Below are positions 1 through 5,786 of a stretch of DNA of 18,387 nucleotides, piece by piece. The notes beneath the pieces are model-generated. The model was not told the DNA's origin and made no database searches. It worked only from the letters and a program-made list of their open reading frames with translations. The stretch is from JBEKYD01 sp052325345. GTDB taxonomy: Bacteria > Acidobacteriota > Terriglobia > Bryobacterales > Bryobacteraceae. The first letter of the stretch is position 1. Each line of letters begins with the position of its first letter. The translations under genes were made by a program, and so were the position numbers. The stretch spans positions 1 to 18,387 of the forward strand of contig JBKQVG010000008.1 of NCBI GenBank assembly GCA_052325345.1, read 5' to 3'.

Positions 1-1
1 C

Positions 2-259
2 CGGGTTTCGGGCCACGTGACCGGCTCCTTTCGCGGCTCGGACCTGGACGTAGAGCCGACTAATGGAGCGAGCGCGGGCCTCTACCGCAACCCCGGCTAC
101 TTCAACCTGGGCATCAGCCTGAATTACCGCCTGGGTCATGGCCTGACCGCGTACGGCAACCTCCGCAACGCCCTCGACCGGCGCTATGAAGACGCGTTCG
201 GCTACCCGGCTCTGCGCCTGAATTTTGTCAGCGGAGTGAGATGGACGGTGGGGAAGTGA
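2..259 (+). CDS. TonB-dependent receptor, C-terminal fragment (5' end outside window)
   Basis: The frame is open from the first bases and ends with TGA at 257-259, so only about 85 C-terminal residues are visible. They show the alternating polar/hydrophobic pattern of outer-membrane beta strands. The penultimate-strand signature NLRNALDRRYEDAFGYPA is typical of the end of TonB-dependent receptors (usually N-L-F-D-R-x-Y ... G-Y-P), and a last strand follows (FVSGVRWTVGK). By family such proteins are 22-strand outer-membrane barrels importing siderophores, cobalamin or glycans with TonB/ExbBD energy. The substrate cannot be told from this end. The chain ends in Lys, not in the terminal aromatic residue preferred for Bam-dependent insertion; Trp lies four residues before it. 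An internal GTG at 17 is not the real start. Confidence 0.8.
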   Translation, partial: RVSGHVTGSFRGSDLDVEPTNGASAGLYRNPGYFNLGISLNYRLGHGLTAYGNLRNALDRRYEDAFGYPALRLNFVSGVRWTVGK

Positions 260-290
260 GGGACGGGCAGCAGTCAGCACAGGCACCTAG

Positions 291-325
291 CCTGGAAGGC
301 TTCCCCGCTCTTCGTGAAAGCCAGG
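291..325 (+). terminator. Imperfect hairpin downstream of the receptor gene
   Basis: CCTGG (291-295) plus GCTT (299-302) can pair with AAGCCAGG (318-325), giving a bulged stem in the gap between the receptor gene and hicA. No T-run follows, so a terminator role is only a guess from its position. Confidence 0.2.
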
Positions 326-375
326 TAGACGGCGTGGTGCGTGCCATGGCGCGGACCAGCACGTTCCAATAGCGC

Positions 376-381
376 CATAAT
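376..381 (+). promoter_or_regulatory. Candidate -10 element for hicAB
   Basis: CATAAT matches the sigma70 -10 consensus at five of six positions. It lies seven bases before GTG 389 and overlaps ATG 380. If used, transcription would begin at about the GTG, giving a leaderless hicA mRNA. No convincing -35 box is seen. Confidence 0.35.
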
Positions 382-640
382 GGGGACTGTGCGCAAGCGA
401 CTGCTGCTTCGGGTTCTTCGAGGTACCGCCGACGCCAACATACGTTTCGATGATTTGAGATCCCTGCTGACGGCTCTTGGTTTCGTCGAGCGCGTGAAGG
501 GCAGTCATCATATCTTTACTAAACCGGACGTTGTGGAAATTCTCAATCTTCAACCGCTCGGCTCGCTGGCGAAGCCGTACCAGGTCAAGCAGGTTCGGGC
601 CGTGATTGTTCGGTATAAACTAGCGGAAGGGGTCCAATGA
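380..640 (+). CDS. hicA: HicA-family toxin (mRNA interferase)
   Basis: An 86-residue protein with a dsRNA-binding-like fold. Seen directly: an N-terminal KRLLLRVLRGTADANIRFDD segment typical of this HicA subfamily, the active-site motif GSHHIF (His at about residues 43-44), and the C-terminal PYQVKQVRAVIVRYKL helix. By family, HicA cleaves mRNA and is neutralised by HicB. The stop overlaps the ATG of hicB (ATGA, 637-640), so the pair is translationally coupled in the canonical toxin-first order. Start choice is open: ATG 380 is used here, GTG 389 fits the -10-like CATAAT better, and the frame extends to ATG 341, but residues before 380 do not look like the family. Both genes appear less GC-rich than the neighbours, as expected for a mobile toxin-antitoxin module. 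Confidence 0.85.
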   Translation: MGTVRKRLLLRVLRGTADANIRFDDLRSLLTALGFVERVKGSHHIFTKPDVVEILNLQPLGSLAKPYQVKQVRAVIVRYKLAEGVQ

Positions 641-846
641 CGAAATACGAGATTATCTTGTACTGGAGCGGCGAAGACGGGGCGTTTATCGCGGAAGTGC
701 CGGAATTGCCGGGTTGCGTCGCCGACGGACCCACTCGGCAGGAAGCACTCGCGAACGCGGAGGTCGTCATTTCGGAGTGGCTGGAGACAGCTCGTGAACT
801 GGGCCGCCCCGTCCCCGAACCCAAGGGTCGCCTCCTTTTCGCCTGA
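637..846 (+). CDS. hicB: HicB-family antitoxin, short form
   Basis: A 69-residue protein with the HicB partial RNase H-like fold: YEIILYWSGEDGAFIAEVPELPGCVADG, followed by the helix TRQEALANAEVVISEWLETA. It starts inside the stop of hicA (ATGA overlap) and is the cognate antitoxin by position. Many HicB proteins carry a C-terminal ribbon-helix-helix or HTH domain for operator binding; this one ends at residue 69 without it. Autoregulation, if any, would need another surface or another protein. The short form is common with this HicA subfamily, so truncation is not implied. Confidence 0.85.
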   Translation: MTKYEIILYWSGEDGAFIAEVPELPGCVADGPTRQEALANAEVVISEWLETARELGRPVPEPKGRLLFA

Positions 847-865
847 AGCTGGAATCGGTTGCTGA

Positions 866-1090
866 ACGATTATCAGGCTCGGACGTTTTGCGGCCAAGTG
901 CGGTGCTGCCATCTCGACGAATAAGTCAGCGCTCCGCGGTTACTCAGGAACTGGTAGCGCGGACGCCCTCAACGATCTCCGCGATTTTCACGACGCGCTC
1001 AGAGCCAAGAAAGTCGACCCGACAGACCTACTGATAGCGCTGCTCAAGAAAATGGGAAGTCAGACGAAGCTCTCCGGATCGACCAGTTGA
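866..1090 (+). pseudogene. Remnant open frame of unknown origin downstream of hicB
   Basis: A 74-codon frame between stops at 863-865 and 1088-1090 has no ATG, GTG or TTG in frame. Its second half looks protein-like: ADALNDLRDFHDALRAKK is amphipathic and charged, followed by VDPTDLLIALLKKMG. A second frame offset by two bases continues with charged sequence (EALRIDQLSNADVKNTF) up to TAA at 1138-1140. That is what a decayed gene with a frameshift near 1050-1080 would look like. I do not recognise the family. It may be a cargo gene remnant of the hicAB island, or chance. Confidence 0.3.
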
Positions 1091-1403
1091 GCAATGCCGA
1101 CGTGAAGAACACGTTTCGCCATCATCGGGCCGGATTCTAAGCCTGTCGCGGTCACAACCTTTCAAAATTCCTATCCCCTTTTCCCACCATTCATTTACCG
1201 CCCTCCCACCCTCAACCCCAGCCCGCTCGCATGCTACTTCTGAATTGGGCTGCTGGAACGGGCGGGGAATCCATCCGGCCGGCGGCTCAAATCTGTTTTC
1301 CCCTTGGCGCCGGCAATCTTTGTCGCCGCCGCTTCTTTGAAAGGATATCGAATGCCGAAAGAATCAAGGCAGGCGCCGCCGGACCGCTCCCTTACGGTCG
1401 CGG
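1091..1403. other. Non-coding stretch between the hicAB island and the hydrolase gene
   Basis: No convincing gene on either strand. It holds the tail of the possible frameshifted remnant (to 1140), a pyrimidine-rich tract at about 1168-1226, and the hairpin at 1382-1399. A 24-codon frame starting at ATG 1352 has a purine-rich GAAAGGA in front but runs into the hydrolase gene in antisense; I do not call it. Confidence 0.5.
1382..1399 (-). terminator. Hairpin just after the hydrolase stop codon
   Basis: GACCG (1382-1386) and CGGTC (1395-1399) form a 5-bp stem with an 8-base loop, five bases beyond the TAA of the - strand hydrolase gene. There is no T-run, so it is a weak terminator at best. 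From memory, similar CGCTCCCTTACGGTCGCGG words recur in acidobacterial intergenic DNA, so it may be one copy of a dispersed palindrome. Confidence 0.3.
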
Positions 1404-2297
1404 TTAGCTCTTCAGATACCGGTTGAAGAAATCGAGGGTGCGCTGCCAGGCGAGCTTGGCGGCGGGCTCATCGTAGCGGGCGGTGGTGTCGTTATGGAAG
1501 CCGTGGTTGGCGCCCTCGTAGACGTAACCGGAGTAGGTCACATGGTTGGCCTTCAAGGCGGCTTCATAAGCCGGCCAGCCGCCGGTGATGCGGGTGTCGA
1601 GCGAGGCGTAGTGCAGGAGGAGTGGGGCTTTGATTTTGGCAACGTCGTCGGCGTGCGGCTGGGCGCCGTAGAACGCGACCGCGGCTGAAAGGTCGGCGCC
1701 CATTCGAACCGCCAGGGTGTTGGCGATGCCGCCGCCGAAACAGAAGCCCACCACGCCGATTTTTCCGGTCGAGTCGGGGCGTGCCTTCAGCCAGTAGGCC
1801 GCGGCAACGAAATCGGCGGTCATTTTGGCTTTGTCGACTTTTTGAAAGAGCTGGGCGCCCTGCTCGTCATCGCCGGGGTAGCCGCCGACGCTGGTCAAAC
1901 CATCCGGAGCGAAAGCGATGTAGCCTTCGGTTCCCAGGCGCCGCGCCACATCCTCTATATAAGGATTCAGGCCGCGGTTCTCATGGACCACCAGCACGCC
2001 GGGCAGTTTGCCGGCGGCGTGGGCGGGAATTACGAGATAGCCGCGGATGCTTCCGTTGCCCCGGGGTGAAGGCACGGTTCCGTATTCCGTCCTGATGCGC
2101 GGGTCGTCCTTGGGAACCTGCTGTGCCCAGGCATAATTGGGGCTCAGGCTTTCCCAGATGGCTGTGGCCGTCAGTCCGCCGACGGCAAACTTCCTGGCGG
2201 AATCGAGGAAGCCGCGGCGGTCGAGCTCGCCGTGGACGTAGCGGTCGAACAGATCGAGCAGCTCTTGGGGATAATCGGATGCTTTCTTACGTTCCAT
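1404..2297 (-). CDS. Dienelactone hydrolase family protein, Tat-exported
   Basis: A 297-residue alpha/beta hydrolase. Residues 26-31 (DRRGFL) are a twin-arginine motif, followed by a hydrophobic stretch and a probable cleavage site in AWAQ near 59; a long N-region precedes the motif, as in the YghX-like group. The catalytic triad is visible: Cys186 in GFCFGGG, Asp234 in ASLDTRITGG, His265 in ANHGFHND. By family it hydrolyses dienelactone-like esters, but the physiological substrate of exported members is not known. I chose ATG 2297 because a GGGAGGGAG Shine-Dalgarno-like run lies upstream. The frame is open to 2369, but those extra residues do not look like the family. It is divergent from the sugar-kinase gene. 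Confidence 0.85.
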   Translation of the reverse strand: MERKKASDYPQELLDLFDRYVHGELDRRGFLDSARKFAVGGLTATAIWESLSPNYAWAQQVPKDDPRIRTEYGTVPSPRGNGSIRGYLVIPAHAAGKLPGVLVVHENRGLNPYIEDVARRLGTEGYIAFAPDGLTSVGGYPGDDEQGAQLFQKVDKAKMTADFVAAAYWLKARPDSTGKIGVVGFCFGGGIANTLAVRMGADLSAAVAFYGAQPHADDVAKIKAPLLLHYASLDTRITGGWPAYEAALKANHVTYSGYVYEGANHGFHNDTTARYDEPAAKLAWQRTLDFFNRYLKS

Positions 2298-2356
2298 GTT
2301 GCGCCGGGCTCCCTCCCAGGCTTGCCAGAATATCATACTCACGGAGTGGCGAACCG

Positions 2357-2391
2357 GGGGTGAAGACAAGGGGTGAAGACAGGGTGATGAC
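2357..2391. repeat. Three tandem copies of a ~13-bp repeat in the divergent promoter region
   Basis: GGGGTGAAGACA occurs at 2357-2368 and again at 2370-2381, followed by a shorter degenerate copy GGGTGATGAC at 2382-2391. The array lies between two divergent genes and just upstream of the -10-like TACAAT of the kinase gene. It could be a regulator binding site or simple tandem slippage. Confidence 0.45.
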
Positions 2392-2409
2392 GGGCCTGCG
2401 CCAGCCGCT

Positions 2410-2415
2410 TACAAT
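2410..2415 (+). promoter_or_regulatory. Candidate -10 element of the pfkB operon
   Basis: TACAAT matches the -10 consensus at five of six positions and ends nine bases before ATG 2425. TGACGG at 2388-2393, 16 bases upstream, is a poor -35 candidate. There is no Shine-Dalgarno sequence before the ATG, so a leaderless or nearly leaderless transcript fits. Confidence 0.4.
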
Positions 2416-2424
2416 AGTTCATTC

Positions 2425-3375
2425 ATGTCTGAATTCGACGTTGTGGGCGTCGGGCTGAACGCTACCGATACGCTCCTGATCGTGCCGCACTTCCCGGCTT
2501 ACGCGGGCAAGGTGCCGTTTGAAGAAGAAGTGGTGAGCCCGGGCGGCCAGGTAGCCAGCGCCATGGTGGCCTGCGCGCGGCTTGGGCTGCGCGCGAAATA
2601 TATCGGCAGCATCGGCGACGACGAGCGCGGCCGCATCCAGCTGGAAAGCCTGCGCGGCACCGGCATCAATCTCGATCACGTGCAGCTTCGCAAGAATTGC
2701 CCCAATCAATCGGCTTACATCCTCATCGATCGCGCCACCGGCGAGCGCACCGTCTTGTGGCGGCGCGACGACTGCCTGCGGATCGACCCCGAACAGATCA
2801 CGCCCGAGCAGATCACCTGCGCCCGCATGCTGTTTATCGACGGGCACGACACGCCGGCCGTGGCGCACGCGGCGGCCATCGCCCGCCGGCACGGAATCCC
2901 CGTCACGGTGGACGTCGATACCATCTATCACGGCTTCGACCGCGTTCTGCCGAACGTCGATTACCTGGTGGCGAGTTCCGAGTTTCCCAACGCCTGGACC
3001 GGCATTCAGGACCCTTTCCAAGCTCTCGAAAGCTTGCAGAACCAATACGGCATGCGCGTGGCCGCGATGACCCTCGGCGCCCACGGCTCGCTGGCGCGCG
3101 TGGATGGGCGGTTCGTGTATTCCCCGGCGTTTGTGGTCAACTGCGTGGATACCACCGGCGCCGGCGACGTCTTCCACGGGGCGTTCTGCTATGCTGTTCT
3201 GAAAGGAATGCCGATGGGTGACGTGCTGGAATTTTCCAATGCCATGGCGGCTTTGAACTGCACCGCGCTGGGCGCGCGCGGCGGCATTCGCGGCCTGGAA
3301 GAGGTCCACGCTTTAATGGCGCGCACCGAGCGGCGTTCGCATTCCGATTTCGCGGCCCGCGCCGCCCGAGACTGA
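2425..3375 (+). CDS. PfkB-family carbohydrate kinase
   Basis: A 316-residue ribokinase-fold sugar kinase. The N-terminal signature SPGGQVASAMVACARLG (about 38-54) contains the substrate-binding Gly pair. The C-terminal signature DTTGAGDVFHGAF (242-254) carries the anion-hole glycines and the catalytic base Asp248. It transfers phosphate from ATP to a sugar or nucleoside hydroxyl; the specificity cannot be read from sequence, though the general layout is closer to ribokinase/sulfofructose-kinase-like members than to phosphofructokinase PfkB. It is the first gene of a tightly packed + strand run; the next ATG follows its TGA with no gap, so translation is probably coupled. The last 20 or so residues are Arg/Ala-rich and probably disordered. 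Confidence 0.88.
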   Translation: MSEFDVVGVGLNATDTLLIVPHFPAYAGKVPFEEEVVSPGGQVASAMVACARLGLRAKYIGSIGDDERGRIQLESLRGTGINLDHVQLRKNCPNQSAYILIDRATGERTVLWRRDDCLRIDPEQITPEQITCARMLFIDGHDTPAVAHAAAIARRHGIPVTVDVDTIYHGFDRVLPNVDYLVASSEFPNAWTGIQDPFQALESLQNQYGMRVAAMTLGAHGSLARVDGRFVYSPAFVVNCVDTTGAGDVFHGAFCYAVLKGMPMGDVLEFSNAMAALNCTALGARGGIRGLEEVHALMARTERRSHSDFAARAARD

Positions 3376-4044
3376 ATGTTTCCCATCCGAGATACACAGC
3401 CGAGCTACTCCAAGCCCGTGGTCACGGTGTTTCTCATCGTGGTCAACATTTTGGTTTTCCTGTTCGAGTTTTCGCTCGACGATTACACCCGCAACGCCTT
3501 CATCGGGCAGTACGGGCTGGTGCCCGACCGGTTTGCCGTGGCCAACATCTTCACCTCCATGTTTCTGCATGCCGGCTGGCTGCACGTGCTGGGCAACATG
3601 TGGTTCCTCTGGATCTTCGGGGATAACGTGGAAGACATCCTGGGCCACGGCAAGTTTCTGCTCTTCTATCTGCTCTGCGGAACGGCGGCGGGCCTGGCGC
3701 AGGTTCTGATGGACCCGGCGTCGGGCGTGCCGATGGTGGGCGCCAGCGGCGCTATCGCGGGTGTGCTGGGGGCCTATATGGTGAAGTTCCCGCGGTCGCG
3801 AATCGTTACCCTGTTCGTGCTGATTATTTTCATTACGCGGGTCGATCTTCCCGCCTGGGTCTACCTGTTCTACTGGTTCGTGATCCAACTGGCAGGCGGC
3901 TTCGAGTCCGCCGCCGCGTCCCAATATGGGCAGGGCGGCACGGCGTTCGCGGCGCACGTGGGCGGCTTTGTGGTCGGCATCGCCCTCATCTTCCTGCTGG
4001 GCACGCGCCCTATCTATTCCCGCCGCGAGGACCTGCGCTGGTAA
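3376..4044 (+). CDS. Rhomboid-family intramembrane serine protease
   Basis: A 222-residue polytopic protein of about six transmembrane segments, the basic bacterial rhomboid length. Catalytic features: Ser124 in GASGAIAG and His194 in AAHVGGFVVG form the dyad; His70 and Asn74 in HVLGNMWF form the oxyanion-hole motif. The N-terminus FPIRDTQPS, preceding the first membrane helix, is typical of this bacterial subfamily. By family it cleaves transmembrane helices within the inner membrane; the substrate is unknown. The ATG directly follows the kinase stop codon, and the next gene starts one base after its own TAA, so it is inside an operon with no obvious functional link to its neighbours. Confidence 0.93.
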   Translation: MFPIRDTQPSYSKPVVTVFLIVVNILVFLFEFSLDDYTRNAFIGQYGLVPDRFAVANIFTSMFLHAGWLHVLGNMWFLWIFGDNVEDILGHGKFLLFYLLCGTAAGLAQVLMDPASGVPMVGASGAIAGVLGAYMVKFPRSRIVTLFVLIIFITRVDLPAWVYLFYWFVIQLAGGFESAAASQYGQGGTAFAAHVGGFVVGIALIFLLGTRPIYSRREDLRW

Positions 4045-4045
4045 C

Positions 4046-4762
4046 ATGGCACCCGACTACCTGGACGTCCTGGCCCTGGCCGCGCACCCGGACGATGTCG
4101 AACAGACTTGTGGCGGAACCCTCATCCGCATGGCCGAGCTCGGATACCGCACCGGCGTGATCGACCTGACCGCCGGCGACATGGGCACCCGCGGCGCCCC
4201 CGAAGAGCGCATTGCCGAATCCGCCCAGGCCGCCGCCGATATGCTGGTCTCGTTTCGGGACAACCTGAAGATGCCGGATGCGCGCCTGGAAAACTCCCTG
4301 CCCGCCCGCATCACCATCGCCGCCAAGATCCGCGAGCTGAAACCGCGCGTCCTCATCCTGCCCTACTGGGAAGCCCGCCATCCCGACCATTACCGCGCCA
4401 GCGAACTGGGCTTCGAGGCCAGCTTCCTGGCCGGCCTGAAGAAGCTCGATCCGTACTCGGAGCCGCACCGCCCGCAAAAAATTCTCTATTCCAGCCTCTA
4501 CGCCGACGTCAAACCTTCGTTCGTGGTGGATATCAGCGCGCAATTCGAGCGGCGCATGTCGGCCCTGCTGCGCTATCGCTCCCAGTACGGCGCCGCCGAC
4601 GCCGGCGCCCTGTTCCCCGATGAAGCCGAAATCCGCGAGCGGTTGGGCGCCATCGCCCGCTTCTACGGCAACCTGATCGGTGTCCGCTACGGCGAGCCCT
4701 TCGTGGTCAAAGAGCAGATCCGCATCGACGATATCGTGGCCATGCCGGTACGCTCCATCTGA
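4046..4762 (+). CDS. bshB1: LmbE/PIG-L-type deacetylase, probable bacillithiol biosynthesis deacetylase BshB1
   Basis: A 238-residue zinc-dependent N-acetylglucosamine deacetylase. AHPDD (13-17) and HPDH (112-115) supply the metal ligands (His14, Asp17, His115) and the catalytic Asp16. Flanking motifs (CGGTL, LTAGDMGTRG, LENS, ARHPDHYRAS, YRSQY, GEPF near the C-terminus) match the BshB1 branch better than generic PIG-L proteins. BshB removes acetate from GlcNAc-malate in bacillithiol synthesis; bshA and bshC are not in this window, so the pathway is inferred. ATG 4046 is chosen because the protein then begins right before the conserved first strand; upstream codons in this frame overlap the rhomboid gene and are shadow sequence. 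A mycothiol- or PIG-L-related deacetylase is the alternative. Confidence 0.82.
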   Translation: MAPDYLDVLALAAHPDDVEQTCGGTLIRMAELGYRTGVIDLTAGDMGTRGAPEERIAESAQAAADMLVSFRDNLKMPDARLENSLPARITIAAKIRELKPRVLILPYWEARHPDHYRASELGFEASFLAGLKKLDPYSEPHRPQKILYSSLYADVKPSFVVDISAQFERRMSALLRYRSQYGAADAGALFPDEAEIRERLGAIARFYGNLIGVRYGEPFVVKEQIRIDDIVAMPVRSI

Positions 4763-4769
4763 GCCACGC

Positions 4770-5477
4770 ATGAAACTCTCTCCGCCGTTGGTTCTGTTCG
4801 ATATCGATGGCACCCTGGTCCGCCGCGCCGGTCCCCATCACCGCGAGGCTCTCGCCTACGGCATCCGCCGCGTCATGAAGCTCGAAACCACCACCGACGG
4901 TATCCCGGTGCAAGGCATGCTGGACCCGGTCATCCTCACCGCCATGCTGCGCCGCGCCGGTGTCGCGTCGTCCAGAATCGGCGCCAATCTGGCCGCCATC
5001 GAGCGCGCCGCCACCCGCTATTACCTGCGCGTCTGCCCGCCCATCGGCGACCGCCTCTGTCCCGGGGTTCGCGGCGCGCTCGCCAAACTCCAGCGCCACG
5101 ACGCCCTGCTGGGGTTGGTCACCGGTAATCTTACCCCCATCGGCTGGCGCAAACTGGAGCGCGCCGGCCTGGAGAGCTATTTCGCTTTCGGCGCTTTTGG
5201 CGACATGGCTCCCAACCGCGCCACCCTGGTCGCGCTCGCCATCGCCGAGGCCCAGCGCCGCGGCTGGACGGGCAAGCGCGGTCAGATCTCCATGATCGGG
5301 GATGCCCCCGCGGACATTCTGGCCGCCCGCCGCAGCCGCATTCGCTCCATCGCCGTCCGCACCGGCATCTCCCCGCCCGGCGAGCTCGAATCGCTGGCGC
5401 CCGATTTCCTGCTCCCCAACCTCTCTCACCTCCGCCTGCGCATGCTCTCAAGCCAGGGGGAGGACCGCAAAGTCTGA
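4770..5477 (+). CDS. HAD-superfamily phosphatase (phosphoglycolate phosphatase-like)
   Basis: A 235-residue HAD hydrolase with the four usual motifs: DIDGT (nucleophile Asp11 and general acid Asp13), LVTGN (Thr118, motif II), a basic residue near Arg150 in the place of the motif III Lys, and MIGDAPADI (Asp178/Asp182, motif IV). An alpha-helical cap lies between motifs I and II, as in phosphoglycolate phosphatase and beta-phosphoglucomutase relatives. The substrate is not determinable. ATG 4770 lies eight bases after the bshB1 stop and places the first strand PPLVLFDIDGT at the N-terminus. Last gene of the packed run; two hairpins follow. Confidence 0.85.
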   Translation: MKLSPPLVLFDIDGTLVRRAGPHHREALAYGIRRVMKLETTTDGIPVQGMLDPVILTAMLRRAGVASSRIGANLAAIERAATRYYLRVCPPIGDRLCPGVRGALAKLQRHDALLGLVTGNLTPIGWRKLERAGLESYFAFGAFGDMAPNRATLVALAIAEAQRRGWTGKRGQISMIGDAPADILAARRSRIRSIAVRTGISPPGELESLAPDFLLPNLSHLRLRMLSSQGEDRKV

Positions 5478-5482
5478 CGGAC

Positions 5483-5517
5483 CGCCCGCAGGCGGCCGGT
5501 AGGCGAAAACGCCTACT
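5483..5517. repeat. Two adjacent GC hairpins after the HAD gene
   Basis: CCGCC (5483-5487) pairs with GGCGG (5492-5496) across a 4-base loop. GTAGGCG (5500-5506), AAAA, CGCCTAC (5511-5517) is a perfect 7-bp stem with a tetraloop. No T-run follows. They may end the upstream transcript or be a REP-like palindrome: the AGGCG/CGCCT arms recur at 12210-12222. Confidence 0.5.
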
Positions 5518-5786
5518 CCACTTGCACGCGCCAAAAATTCTTCCGAGCGCAATCGCCGGATTCGACACTATTCAGGTGACAGCATCGGACTCGAAATGCT
5601 TAGGCGGCGGGCGCGCGCCGCGTGGTATAAATCTAAGAAAGTCGCGTTTTGAAGATACGGAAAGAGCGGAGGGAATTCCTCGCTCCCTGCGCACACGCCT
5701 GGTTCCCGCGGCCGGCCATCACCGGCCATAAGAGCCGGCCTGCTCTCCCCTTTTCCGCGTCGCATAGAAAGTCGAGGTAAAGAACC
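5518..5786 (+). other. Intergenic region with structured leader before the NHL-repeat gene
   Basis: No gene is seen. TATAAA at 5626-5631 is a possible -10 without a clear -35. Three hairpins follow: GAGCG/CGCTC (5664-5668 with 5681-5685, extended inward by AGG/CCT across a bulged G), GGCCGG/CCGGCC (5710-5715 with 5722-5727), and AGAGC/GCTCT (5731-5735 with 5742-5746). GAGGT at about 5774-5778 is the Shine-Dalgarno for GTG 5787. The leader would be about 150 bases long and folded. Confidence 0.4.

Noticed and set aside
1352..1426. A 24-codon frame with a GAAAGGA ribosome-like site
   Set aside because: Very short, no recognisable features, and it runs antisense into the hydrolase gene.
2298..2369. 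N-terminal extension of the dienelactone hydrolase to the codon at 2369
   Set aside because: The extension does not resemble the family, overlaps the tandem-repeat region, and the Shine-Dalgarno-like run fits ATG 2297.
2419..4813. Long - strand frames opposite the kinase, rhomboid and deacetylase genes (2419-3309, 3313-4047, 4010-4813)
   Set aside because: His-, Gly- and Asp-rich antisense translations with no motif; the + strand genes carry complete active sites.
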